A DNA stretch of 64,000 nt from Marivita sp046592965 (lineage in GTDB: Bacteria; Pseudomonadota; Alphaproteobacteria; Rhodobacterales; Rhodobacteraceae): contig NZ_JBISBV010000002.1 in the NCBI RefSeq assembly GCF_046592965.1, forward strand, positions 310,001-374,000, given 5' to 3'. The number at the start of each line of letters is the position of its first letter. Positions within the stretch are counted from its first letter, which is position 1. The notes beneath the pieces are model-generated. The model was not told where the DNA came from, searched no databases, and worked only from the letters and a program-made list of their open reading frames with translations. Shown here one piece after another: positions 35,173 to 44,900 of the stretch. The translations under genes and the position numbers were made by a program.

Positions 35173-35201
35173 GGTGCGTCGGGGATTGATCCCGGCGCGC
35201 C
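35173..35201 (+). terminator. stem-loop after the sugar-binding protein gene
   Basis: Imperfect hairpin with outer arms GGTGCG/CGCGCC (one G-U pair) and inner arms CGGGGAT/ATCCCGG (one mismatch) around a 2-base centre. There is no T-run. Such hairpins after binding-protein genes usually stabilise the upstream message or reduce read-through to the permeases. Confidence 0.5.
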
Positions 35202-35232
35202 TGCCGCATTATCCACGCCCGAGGTCCAGCCC

Positions 35233-36159
35233 ATGCCACAGCAGCAGACGAAACCGAAATTCAGATGGCATATCGTCGTGTTTCTAGCGCCTGCCGTGCT
35301 GGTCTATACGGCCGTGATGATCTATCCGCTGTTCAACACGCTGCGACTGTCGCTCTATACCGAAGTGGGGCAGGAGCGGGTGTTTGTCGGTCTGCAAAAC
35401 TTCCGCACCCTGTTCGGGGACAGCGTCTGGTCGACGCAGTTCTGGAACGCTCTGGCCAACAATTTCTGGTTCTTCATCATCCACATGCTGGTGCAGAACC
35501 CGATCGGCGTCGCGCTGGCCGCGATCCTGAGCCATCCGCGACTGCGCTTTGCGAGTTTTTATCGCTCGGCGATCTTTATCCCGACCATCCTGTCCTTCGT
35601 GATCGTGGGTTTCGCCTGGAAGCTGATCCTGTCGCCGATCTGGGGTATTGCGCCCGGTATGCTGGATGCTGTTGGCCTTAAATCGCTGTACGCGCCTTGG
35701 CTGGGCAAAGAGGAATACGCACTGACCACGCTGTCGCTGGTGTCGGTCTGGCAGTTTGTCGGCATCCCGATGATGCTGATCTATGCTGCGCTCTTGTCGA
35801 TCCCGGATGAAATCCTTGAGGCCGCCGAGGTTGAGGGCATCACCGGTTTTGCCGCGTTCTGGAAGATCAAGCTGCCGTTGATCCTTCCCTCCATTGGCAT
35901 CATCTCGATCCTGACATTCGTGGCCAATTTCAACGCGTTCGATTTGATCTATGCCGCCCAGGGGGCGTTGGCCGGGCCGGATTTCTCGACCGACATTCTG
36001 GGCACGTTCATGTATCGCACGTTCTTTGGTTTCCAGTTGCAGCTCGGCGATCCGCACATGGGATCGGCGATTGCATCGGCGATGTTCGCGATCATCCTCG
36101 TGGGTGTGTGCATCTATCTGTTCGGCATCCAGTCGCGGATGCGCCGCTACCAGTTCTGA
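35233..36159 (+). CDS. ABC sugar transporter permease (MalF-type)
   Basis: Inner-membrane permease of 308 residues with six helices. The first lies at about 15-36. The EAA loop that docks the ATPase is EAAEVEGITGFAAFWKIKLP (about 197-216). It follows the binding-protein gene after 75 bases including a stem-loop and is followed after eight bases by the second permease. Confidence 0.92.
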   Translation: MPQQQTKPKFRWHIVVFLAPAVLVYTAVMIYPLFNTLRLSLYTEVGQERVFVGLQNFRTLFGDSVWSTQFWNALANNFWFFIIHMLVQNPIGVALAAILSHPRLRFASFYRSAIFIPTILSFVIVGFAWKLILSPIWGIAPGMLDAVGLKSLYAPWLGKEEYALTTLSLVSVWQFVGIPMMLIYAALLSIPDEILEAAEVEGITGFAAFWKIKLPLILPSIGIISILTFVANFNAFDLIYAAQGALAGPDFSTDILGTFMYRTFFGFQLQLGDPHMGSAIASAMFAIILVGVCIYLFGIQSRMRRYQF

Positions 36160-36167
36160 GGATCGCC

Positions 36168-37007
36168 ATGAACACCGCCCGCCAAAGCCGTTTGAACCTG
36201 TTCGCCATGCATGGCGCGCTGATCCTTTACACGCTGATTGCGCTGTTTCCCGTGTTCGTGATCATCATCAACAGCTTCAAGACGCGCCGGGCGATCTTTC
36301 GCGAACCATTGTCCTTGCCCAACAGCGAGAGCTTTTCCTTGATCGGCTATGAGACTGTCATGAAACAGGGGGATTTTTTCCTCTATTTCCAGAATTCCAT
36401 GATCGTCACCGTCGGCTCTCTGTTCCTGATCCTGCTGTTCGGTGCGATGGCGGCGTTTGCCCTGGCGGAATACCGGTTCAAGGGCAATCTGGTGATGGGG
36501 CTTTATCTCGCTCTGGGTATCATGATCCCGATCCGGGTCGGCACGGTCGCCATCCTCGAGATGATGGTGCAGACCGGGCTGGTCAACACGCTTTGGGCGC
36601 TGATCCTGGTCTATACCGCGCAAGGGCTGCCGCTGGCGGTGTTCATCCTGTCTGAATTCATGCGGCAGGTGAGCGACGATTTGAAAAACGCAGGCCGCAT
36701 CGACGGGCTGTCGGAATACCGCATCTTCTTCCGGTTGGTGTTGCCTCTGGTGCGGCCGGCAATGGCGACGGTGGCGGTGTTCAACATGATCCCGATCTGG
36801 AACGATCTGTGGTTTCCGCTGATCCTTGCCCCGGCGGAAGAGGTGAAAACCCTGACGCTGGGAAGCCAGGTGTTCATCGGACAGTTCGTCACCGACTGGA
36901 ACGCGGTGCTGTCGGCGCTGTCGCTGGCGATCCTGCCGGTGATGGCGCTTTACGTCGTCTTTTCGCGCCAGTTGATCCGGGGCATTACATCGGGAGCAGT
37001 GAAATGA
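36168..37007 (+). CDS. ABC sugar transporter permease (MalG-type)
   Basis: Second permease of 279 residues and six helices. The EAA loop reads NAGRIDGLSEYRIFFRLVLP (about 180-199). The ATG at 36168 is chosen because GAGGA lies six bases upstream; the in-frame codon at 36108 is inside the previous gene. Its stop overlaps the oxidoreductase start (ATGA), a sign of translational coupling. Confidence 0.92.
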   Translation: MNTARQSRLNLFAMHGALILYTLIALFPVFVIIINSFKTRRAIFREPLSLPNSESFSLIGYETVMKQGDFFLYFQNSMIVTVGSLFLILLFGAMAAFALAEYRFKGNLVMGLYLALGIMIPIRVGTVAILEMMVQTGLVNTLWALILVYTAQGLPLAVFILSEFMRQVSDDLKNAGRIDGLSEYRIFFRLVLPLVRPAMATVAVFNMIPIWNDLWFPLILAPAEEVKTLTLGSQVFIGQFVTDWNAVLSALSLAILPVMALYVVFSRQLIRGITSGAVK

Positions 37008-38029
37008 AGGTTGTGGTTGCAGGTCTGGGCAATATGGGGCGCAGTCACGCGCTGGCCTATCACAAGCATCCCGAGGCCGAGATCATCGGGCTGGTCAACC
37101 GTTCGGAGGTGGATTTGCCCAAAGAGTTGCAGGGCTATCCCCGGTTTCAGACCTTCGAGGAAGGGCTGGCACTTGGTCCCGATCTGGTGTGCATCGCCAC
37201 CTATTCCGACAGCCATGCGGACTATGCCATCGCCGCGATGGAGGCAGGGGCGGATGTGTTTATCGAAAAGCCGTTGGCCACCACGGTTGCCGATGCTGAA
37301 CGCGTTGTCGACACGGCGCGGCGGTTGGGGCGCAAGCTGGTGGTTGGCTACATCCTGCGCCATCACCCAAGCTGGCAACGCCTGATCGCCGAGGCGCGCG
37401 AACTGGGCGGGCCATATGTGTTTCGCATGAACCTCAACCAGCAATCGACCGGCGCGGAATGGGAAACGCACAAGGCGCTGATGCAGACCACCAGTCCGAT
37501 CGTGGATTGCGGTGTGCATTATGTCGATGTGATGTGCCAGATCACCGATGCGCGCCCGGTGCGCGTCAGCGGCATGGGATTGCGCCTGTCGGACGAGATC
37601 GCGCCGGACATGTATAATTACGGCCAGCTTCAGGTCTGGTTCGAGGACGGCTCCATCGGTTGGTACGAAGCCGGGTGGGGGCCGATGATTTCGGAGACCG
37701 CGTTTTTCGTCAAGGACGTGGTGTCGCCCAATGGCGCGGTGTCGATCACCGACGGCAACAAGGGCGCGTCGGCAGACGTGGACGGGCACACCAAGGTGGG
37801 CGGCTTGCTGGTGCATCGCAACGACGGCGACACGCTGATCGACCTGCCCGGAGAGCCGGGGCATCAAGAGCTTTGCGACGCCGAACAGGCCTTTATGATC
37901 AAGGCGGTACGAAACAACATTGATTTGGAGCGACATATGACCGACGCGGTGCAATCCCTTGCCATTTGTCTGGCGGCGGATGAAAGCATCCGCAGCGGCC
38001 GACCGGTCGAGTTGGGAGAGCGCGCATGA
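37004..38029 (+). CDS. Gfo/Idh/MocA-family oxidoreductase
   Basis: NAD(P)-dependent dehydrogenase of 341 residues. The Rossmann motif is VVVAGLGNMGRSHALAY (about 3-19), and the family signature EKPLATTVADAERV (about 88-101) carries the catalytic Lys. DCGVHYVDVM (about 168-177) supplies the catalytic Asp/His region. It is coupled to both neighbours by ATGA overlaps, between the second permease and the ATPase gene, so it probably acts on the imported sugar or a derivative. Its reaction is unknown; oxidation or epimerisation of an amino sugar is possible. Confidence 0.9.
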   Translation: MKVVVAGLGNMGRSHALAYHKHPEAEIIGLVNRSEVDLPKELQGYPRFQTFEEGLALGPDLVCIATYSDSHADYAIAAMEAGADVFIEKPLATTVADAERVVDTARRLGRKLVVGYILRHHPSWQRLIAEARELGGPYVFRMNLNQQSTGAEWETHKALMQTTSPIVDCGVHYVDVMCQITDARPVRVSGMGLRLSDEIAPDMYNYGQLQVWFEDGSIGWYEAGWGPMISETAFFVKDVVSPNGAVSITDGNKGASADVDGHTKVGGLLVHRNDGDTLIDLPGEPGHQELCDAEQAFMIKAVRNNIDLERHMTDAVQSLAICLAADESIRSGRPVELGERA

Positions 38030-39027
38030 CGGCACTGGTTCTGGACAATGTGTGCAAGTCCTTCGGCACCATCGAGGTTCTCAAAGACATCAGCCTCACG
38101 GTCGAGGAGGGCGAGTTCGTGGTGTTTGTCGGCCCGTCGGGCTGTGGCAAATCCACTTTGCTCAGGGTGATCGCGGGCCTTGAAGATGCGACCAGCGGCA
38201 CGGTGGCCATCGGCGGTGAGGTCGTCAACTCCATGCCACCGGCCAAGCGTGGCATTGCGATGGTGTTCCAGTCCTACGCGCTTTATCCGCACCTTAATGT
38301 GCGCGATAACATGGCTTTGGGGCTGAAACAGGAAAAACAGCCGAAAGCGGAAATCGAACGCCGGATCGACAAGGCGGTGCGCATGCTCGACCTTGCGGCC
38401 TATGTCGATCGCCGCCCCTCTGATCTCTCGGGCGGTCAGCGCCAGCGCGTCGCCATCGGCCGCGCCATCGTGCGTGAACCCAAGCTGTTCCTGTTCGACG
38501 AACCCTTGTCGAACCTCGACGCCGCGCTGCGCATGAACACACGGATCGAGATTGCCGAACTGCACCGCACCCTCAGCGCGTCGATGATCTACGTGACCCA
38601 CGACCAGACCGAAGCGATGACGCTGGCCGACAAGATCGTGGTTCTGCGCGATGGACGGGTCGAGCAGGTCGGCTCTCCGATGGAGCTTTACAACAATCCT
38701 GCCAATCAGTTTGTCGCGGGCTTTCTCGGCTCACCTGCAATGAATTTCCTGCGCAAGGCGCCGCTGTCGATCCCGCCGAATGGCGCTTTGGGCATCCGGC
38801 CCGAATATCTGCGCCCCGAGGCCGGTGGGCGGATCAAGGGCACGGTGACGCATGTTGAAAGGCTCGGTGGAGATACGAACCTCTTGGTGTCGACCGACGA
38901 AAAAGAGCCCCTGACCGTGCGGATTTTCGGTCAGGACGAGACGCGCGTCGGAGAGCGCATCGAGTTGGATTTCGACGACGCCAAGGCGTTTGCCTTTGAC
39001 AGCGAGCGTCAACGCGTCGCTTTATGA
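38026..39027 (+). CDS. ABC sugar transporter ATP-binding protein (UgpC/MalK type)
   Basis: Nucleotide-binding subunit of 333 residues. Walker A is GPSGCGKST (about 38-46), the Q-loop VFQSYALYP, the ABC signature LSGGQRQRVAIGRA (about 134-147), Walker B LFLFDEPLSNLDA and the switch His YVTHDQTEA. A C-terminal TOBE domain follows from about residue 240 (LGIRPEYLRP). It completes the importer and is the last gene of the plus arm. Proteins of this type sometimes serve more than one importer. Confidence 0.94.
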   Translation: MTALVLDNVCKSFGTIEVLKDISLTVEEGEFVVFVGPSGCGKSTLLRVIAGLEDATSGTVAIGGEVVNSMPPAKRGIAMVFQSYALYPHLNVRDNMALGLKQEKQPKAEIERRIDKAVRMLDLAAYVDRRPSDLSGGQRQRVAIGRAIVREPKLFLFDEPLSNLDAALRMNTRIEIAELHRTLSASMIYVTHDQTEAMTLADKIVVLRDGRVEQVGSPMELYNNPANQFVAGFLGSPAMNFLRKAPLSIPPNGALGIRPEYLRPEAGGRIKGTVTHVERLGGDTNLLVSTDEKEPLTVRIFGQDETRVGERIELDFDDAKAFAFDSERQRVAL

Positions 39028-39052
39028 CTGCGCAACGGCGCGTCGGACAGGC

Positions 39053-39433
39053 TCACGTCGCCTCCAGAACCCGTTTGGCCGCGCGGAAACACTCAAGCGC
39101 CTGTGGCACGCCGCAGTAGATACCGATCACATGGATGATCGCGCGGATTTCGTCTTGTGTGACACCGTTGTTGAGCGCGCCCCGGCAATGCAGTTCCCAT
39201 TCGGTCATCTTGCCCAAGGCCCCGATCATTGAGAGATTCATCATGGATCGGGTCTTGGCGTCGATCACGTCGTCTCCCCAGCCAAAGCCCCAGCACCACG
39301 CGGTCATGGCCTCCTGAAAGGGGCGGGTGAAGTCGTCGGCAGCAGCAAGGGTCTTGTCGACGTACTCGGCGCCCAGCGTCGCCTTGCGCTGCTCCAGACC
39401 TTTGAGAAACAGGTCTTCGTCAAAATTGCCCAT
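39053..39433 (-). CDS. carboxymuconolactone decarboxylase (CMD) family protein
   Basis: A 126-residue helical protein of the 4-carboxymuconolactone decarboxylase/AhpD fold. Family features include WGDDVIDAKTRSMMNLSMIG (about 50-69), the LHCRGALNNGVTQDEIRAII stretch (about 80-99) and YCGVPQALEC. It has one Cys in the HCRGAL segment, not the AhpD CxxC pair, so a peroxidase role is unlikely. AAAGGA precedes the ATG at 39433, and longer upstream frames are rejected. It is convergent with the ABC ATPase gene. Confidence 0.87.
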   Translation of the reverse strand: MGNFDEDLFLKGLEQRKATLGAEYVDKTLAAADDFTRPFQEAMTAWCWGFGWGDDVIDAKTRSMMNLSMIGALGKMTEWELHCRGALNNGVTQDEIRAIIHVIGIYCGVPQALECFRAAKRVLEAT

Positions 39434-39565
39434 GTGAGTTCCTTTCATGTGATGTGCCCGGCGTCGGGTCAGGCATGAGGACGATAGTTTCGCTACAATT
39501 TTAGATGGCAAGAGGTTGTTAAGAGATTGCGCCCAATATTCGCATGAATCGTGGATGGGTATGTC

Positions 39566-40768
39566 ATGGATAACGTTTTTGCAGCATGGATGGATTTGAT
39601 CGCCGCACTTGGCCTGATCGTGGCACTGGCGTTTGCCTATGCACGTCTTCGCCGCCTTTCGCGATTTCCCCGGATCGGGCAATTGGCGCTAGGTGCAAGT
39701 TTCGGGCTTGTGGCCGTTCTTGAAATGTATCATCCAATTCAACCGTTTGACGGCATGATCGTCGATCTGAGAAATGTGCCCGTTGCCCTCGCGGGCGCGT
39801 TTCTTGGCGCCCCGGCCGCCTGCGTGACATTGGCGATCGGGATCGCCGCGCGGGCCGGTATTGGCGGTGTCGGCATGTGGGCCGGGATGGCGGGCATGGC
39901 AATCGCGATGGCGGCGGGCCTGTGTTGGGCGCGCTGGTATCGCGATGTGGCGTTGCGCGGTATTGCGGCGTATCTGGTCTTGGCCGTGCTCATGTCGGCA
40001 CATCTCGTGGCGGCATTCCTTCTCCCGGGAGAGCTTGCGCACTGGTTCTTCGCCAAGGCGGCGGTGCCAATCCTTGCAATCAACCTGCTCGTGGTTCCGC
40101 TGTTGGGCAGCATGCTGGACGCAGAACGGCGCAGCTATGACACGGAACAAGCCTTGCGCGCCTCGGTGTCGGTTGACCCGGATACCGGATTGATGCCGCT
40201 GCGCGCGCTGGAGCGGGAATGCAGCGTGCGCGCGACCGCATTGGCGGACGGCTCCTTTACACAGGCGCTGGTGATCGAGCTTCGCCAGAACAACTTGATT
40301 TCGGTCTGGAATACGCATCTGATGCAGAAACGTCTGGTGGCGGCAATGCGGCTGCGGCTCACCGCGATGCTACCTCACTGCGAACTTGCATGTCTTTATG
40401 GATTTTCGGCGCTCGTTCTGCCTCTGACGCATGACGAACTCCTGGATATTGATGCAACGAAAACAATTGTCAGACGATCGGCGACCGAAGACCCTTATGC
40501 ACTGAGCGGGTCAGATGGCCATCGCATCTCTGTGGATATCCATCTTGTCGATCTTGCCACACGAGGCGACCTCTCGGACGCGCTGACGCGACTGCTGAAC
40601 GCCACAGGTAAGTCTCGCAAGACACGGCACACGCGTCGTTTTGCAAAGTGGGTACGAAAAGAAAGCCAGGTTTCGAGTGTGGCGCAGGTGCCGGATCCGA
40701 AGGTTGCGAGCCTGTTCACCAAGGCAGATGTTCTCATGCAACAAAGATGGGGCAGCCCCGCAGGCTAG
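39566..40768 (+). CDS. 5TM-LYT sensor fused to a degenerate GGDEF-like domain
   Basis: A 400-residue membrane protein. The N-terminal 190 residues hold about six hydrophobic segments with the 5TMR-LYT pattern MIVDLRNVPVALAGAFLGAP (about 64-83), the sensor region of LytS-type kinases and some diguanylate cyclases. The C-terminal part opens with SVDPDTGLMPLRALERECSV (about 203-222), which resembles the start of a GGDEF domain (DPLTGLxNRRALE). No GGDEF catalytic signature follows, and the Asn-Arg after TGL is lost. It is therefore probably not a cyclase; c-di-GMP binding or partner control is possible. The start is ATG 39566 or GTG 39551. Confidence 0.7.
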   Translation: MDNVFAAWMDLIAALGLIVALAFAYARLRRLSRFPRIGQLALGASFGLVAVLEMYHPIQPFDGMIVDLRNVPVALAGAFLGAPAACVTLAIGIAARAGIGGVGMWAGMAGMAIAMAAGLCWARWYRDVALRGIAAYLVLAVLMSAHLVAAFLLPGELAHWFFAKAAVPILAINLLVVPLLGSMLDAERRSYDTEQALRASVSVDPDTGLMPLRALERECSVRATALADGSFTQALVIELRQNNLISVWNTHLMQKRLVAAMRLRLTAMLPHCELACLYGFSALVLPLTHDELLDIDATKTIVRRSATEDPYALSGSDGHRISVDIHLVDLATRGDLSDALTRLLNATGKSRKTRHTRRFAKWVRKESQVSSVAQVPDPKVASLFTKADVLMQQRWGSPAG

Positions 40769-40821
40769 AACGACAAAGAGCGGTGCATGCGCAAAGGATT
40801 GAACCGAGCGCGCCTCGTCTG

Positions 40822-41492
40822 TCAGGGTTTGGCGCCTTGAAACAGTAGACGCACGCAGAATGCGCTCTCTGCCAGGATTGTCAGGGCATATGCCGGCGCG
40901 AAAAGACCAACAAACTCCGGCGCAAAAAACCGAAGGCCGCTGCCGATAAGATAAACCGCTCCGGCAATCGCAAGTGCGGCTCCAAAAATTCTCGCAAACA
41001 AACCTGATTGCCAGACAAGCACGCCCATCAGCAGGCTGTTTACGCCAAAGAATACGAGCCCGAGATCATAGCCTTGTCCATGCAGTTCAAGGAAAATCAA
41101 AGCAAGGGATGGCGAGTTTGCAATCTCGTCGGTGTTTGAGAGCAGCATCCATGCGATTTGCAAAGCCAGAAGATTGGACGCGATCAGAACCGCCTGAACC
41201 AATCGGAAGACCATCGCGCCAGCGTCGGCGAAACGGCGCGGAAGATGAGGTAGAGAAGAATAGCCAGGCCGACATCGCACAGCGCCATGACAAGGTCCGC
41301 TCCTATCGCAAGCCGAAACTGGCGTGGCGCGTTCAGGATGGCAGTTGCGGTGGCGCGCGCATTGTCAAGGTCGATCAGCGGGCCGCGCAGTCCAAGCTCG
41401 GCACCAAGCCCGGTGACGATGACCATGGCATAGAGCACTCCGGCAAGGCGCGACCAGCGCGCGACCTCTTGAGACGGAGCAAGTTTGGCCAT
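40822..41492 (-). pseudogene. DUF4386-family membrane protein, frameshifted
   Basis: Two minus-strand frames together make one DUF4386-like membrane protein of about 220 residues. The first (from 41492, MAKLAPSQEVARWSRLAGVL) gives the N-terminal half up to FRAVSPTLA. The second (stop at 40822) continues with AMVFRLVQAVLIASNLLAL and the remaining helices. The frames meet at an alternating CGCG run (41215-41218); removing one CG pair joins them cleanly as SPTLAMVFRLVQ. As given, the first frame stops about 12 residues after the shift. This is either a recent inactivation or a sequencing error. The function of the family is unknown. Confidence 0.8.
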
Positions 41493-41593
41493 ATGGGCCT
41501 CCCTTTCTCAAATGCGATCCAGCCGAGCTGCACGAGACAATGGTGATGAGCCAGATGTCGTTTGTGGCCCCAAAAGTGCTGCGAGCGGTCCGC

Positions 41594-41959
41594 TCAAGAA
41601 CCGTTCAAGGCGCTTTCAACCTTGGCGACCAATTCCGCCGTCTGGAACGGTTTCGCAAGCCGCCCGGCAATGGAAAGCCCGTCGGGTATTTGGACCGTGG
41701 ATTCAGTGTAGCCGCTCAGGATGATAAACGGGACGCTGCGTTCGCTCAACCGCTTCGCAACCGGAACGCTGTTTGTCCCGTGACCGAGGTTATAGTCGAG
41801 CAAGGCAAGTTTCGGGGCGCTTTTTTCAATCTGGGCTATGGCCTCTTCGACCGTGCTGCACACCGCGATCTTGCCATGACCCGCTTCTTCAAGGGTCATT
41901 TCGATATCCATCGCAATGATGGCCTCGTCTTCCAGAATGAGAATGTCGCAATTAGTCAT
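41594..41959 (-). CDS. single-domain response regulator
   Basis: A 121-residue receiver domain with no output domain. Acidic residues are in LILEDEAII (start), the phospho-acceptor Asp in LALLDYNLGHG (about 53-63), the Thr/Ser switch at LSGYTES and Lys in AKPFQTAEL. The start overlaps the 3' end of the CheB-CheR kinase gene, so the two form a kinase-regulator pair. ATG 41959 is preferred (GGATG six bases upstream) over ATG 41968. Single-domain regulators of this type often act as phosphate relays in HWE-kinase stress pathways. Confidence 0.9.
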   Translation of the reverse strand: MTNCDILILEDEAIIAMDIEMTLEEAGHGKIAVCSTVEEAIAQIEKSAPKLALLDYNLGHGTNSVPVAKRLSERSVPFIILSGYTESTVQIPDGLSIAGRLAKPFQTAELVAKVESALNGS

Positions 41960-44900
41960 TTGATTCATCCAAACTGAAATCCACCTGAAAACATAGTCCG
42001 TCTTCATCATAGTCAATATTGATGTCACCAGACAGGTCGCTCTTGAGAACCCGCTCGAGAACAAGGCTGCCGAATCCGGTATGCTCCGGCGGCGTCTCGA
42101 TCTTGGGCCCATTGTATTCCCGCCATACGATGCGAACCCGGTTTTCTCCGTCCAGCGCATCATGCGCGGTGCCAATCACGACATGGCCCTCGTCTACCGA
42201 GAGCGCTCCGTATTTGGCCGCATTGGTCATCAGCTCGTGGATGGCCATGCCAAGCGCCAGAGCCTGCTTTGCGCTGAGATTCAATTCCGGTCCGGTCTGC
42301 CGGACGCGCGCCTGTTCGGCGCGATGGTAAGGGGCGGCTTCGTTCTTGACGATCTCGGAGAACGTAGTGGTGGTCCAGTTCGAGTCAGTCAGCAAATCAT
42401 GCGTTCTGGATATCGACCCAAGCCGATCTTCCAGCCGCGATTGATAGACCGCGGGATCATCGACGCCCTTCAACAACATTTTCGAAATCGAGCTGATGGT
42501 TGCCAGCGTGTTTTTCACCCGGTGCTGCAATTCGCCAAGCAGCAATTTCTGTTGGTCGTTCTGCGCCTGGATGCGCTGCACCATCTTCGCATGATCGGTT
42601 ACTTCGCGCACGCAGGCACCTACCGCGAAAACCTCGTCATCCTGCCAGACCGGATAGAAATCTCCGATCCAGTACCGTTTCACACCAGGGGATGCAGGGG
42701 TCTCGCCTTCGATCTCGTACCCCAGCACCGGTTCGCCGGTTGCGAAAATCTGATGGTACACCTCTTCGGTCTTGTTTTCGATGTCCGGCAGCAATTCCTC
42801 AAAGGATTTCCCGATATGGTCGTCAATCGAGAACCCGTTGATCTCGGCCAGTTTTTCGTTGATCCTCAGCCAGCGCAAATCTTTGTCCATGAGCGACAGG
42901 CCGACAGGCGTGGTGTCATAGAGATTTTCGAGCTCGGCATATTGCCGGGCCATTTCCTTTTCGTTCTTCTGGAGCGTTTCCTCATAGGTCTTGCGCTGGG
43001 TGATGTCGACGAACGACAACACATAGCCATCCAGCCGGTTGTCGGTTGTCCGGTACGGCTTGATGCGCAACAGGAAGGTCTGGCCCGACGCTTTCACCCT
43101 TACTTCACGTTCGAACGATTGAAGCGTCTCGTCGACCTTGTGCGAGTCTTCTTCCAATTCAGGATAGTCGATCCGCGAGGACAGGTCGGAAATCGGCCGT
43201 CCGATGTCGCGGGGCCGTATGCCAAACAAGGTTGCCGTCGATGGTGTAAAGTTCCGGACACAGAATTCCCGGTCAAGAAACAGCACCGCCAGGTCAGTTG
43301 ATTCAAAGAGGTTCTTCAGATCGGAATTGGCGCGGGTCAGAAGGCGGTTGTTCTCCTGAAGCTCGGCATTGACGGTTTCGAGCTCTTCGTTGATGGATTG
43401 CAGTTCTTCGCGCGACGTTTCCAGTTCTTCGTTCGAGGATTGCAATTCCTCGTTCATGCTCATCAATTCTTCGTTGGTGCTTTTCAGCTCCTGACCAGAG
43501 GTCTCGTATTCTTGCAAGGTTCTGGCAAGCTGTTTGCGCAGTTGGACGTTTTCGGTTTCCAGAATATCGCGATCCGCAGTCTCGCGCTCCTCGACGGCAG
43601 CACCGAGGCGGGTGGCGTCAACGGCGCGGGCTTCGGTGAGAACCAGAATGAAGTCCGAGCCGCTCGGGCCAACCTCGATGTCAAAGATGCGCGGCCGGGG
43701 TTCGCCGGCGACCACAACATTGTCGACCCGCTGCGCCTCGCCGGTTTTCTCGGCCTCGGAAAGTGCGGTACGCACCGGCAGACGCAACTCGGCCGTGAGA
43801 TACGCATCCAACATCGTTGACGATGCGCCTTGCGACGGGCGCACGAAACCCGTCATCTTTTCCGAAAGGTAAAGAACCTCGCCAGAGCGTGACAACAGCG
43901 CAAACGGCGCGGCATAGCTGCGCAGGAAATCGCGCTGGACCGACGCTTCTCTGGTCATGTCGAGCGACACATCCGACGGAATTGCATCCACCTGCTTTTC
44001 GGGCGGCAAGGCGCGGGGACGGCGCGGCGTTTCGAGCAAGGCCGAATAGCTGGTGCGCGCCTCAACATTCTTGCGAAAGATCCGATGGGTCTTGTCGATC
44101 ACATCAAACAACTGCTCTTCCCCCGAAAGCCCTTCGGAGGGGCCGAGGAAAAGATGGCCCTTACCACGCAAGGAGAAATGGAACCGAGGAATGACCTGCT
44201 TTTGCAGATTGGATGACAGGTAAATCAACAGGTTCCGGCAGGATATCAGGTCGAGCCGGGAAAATGGCGGGTCTTGCAACAGGTTGTGCGGCGCGAAAAC
44301 GCACATTTCCCGAAGCTTTGGAATGGCGCGATATTGACCGTTTTCGAGCTGGAAAAATTTGTCCCGGCGCTCTTCGCTCAGTTTTTCCACGGCGCTTGCG
44401 GAATAAAGCCCGTACCGCGCAGCGACAAGCGATGGCGTATCGATGTCGGTGCCGAACACCTGAACCACACGTTGATCCTTGCGCGCGTCCATCTCCTCGA
44501 TCATGAGCATGGCCAGCGAATAGGCTTCTTCCCCTGTAGAGCAGCCCGGCACCCAGATACGGATGGTTCCTTCGGTCGTGGACAGAAGGGAATCGACCAC
44601 CAGTTCTCGCAACGCCTTGAAGGCGTCCGGATCTCGGAAGAATTGCGTGACGCCGATCAGGAACTCCTGCGCCAGGAGCTGTGCTTGCTTTTCGTCGTCA
44701 AGCGATTTCAGAAAAGTCTCTACATCGGTCAGCCGCAAGACGGTCATGCGCCGCTCGATCCGACGCACCAGCGTGCCGGGCTTGTAGTCGCTGAAGTCGT
44801 TTCCGGCAACGTCGGCAAGTCGCGACGCAAATCGCGGCAGGGCGGCTTCGATCTCTTTCTTCAGTGCGTCGGATTCGTCGCCCGCGGTAAGCTGCCAGCG

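Noticed and set aside
42081..43301. 406-residue plus-strand frame opposite the CheB-CheR kinase
   Set aside because: Shadow of the PAS and kinase region, with no start signal and no recognisable domain.
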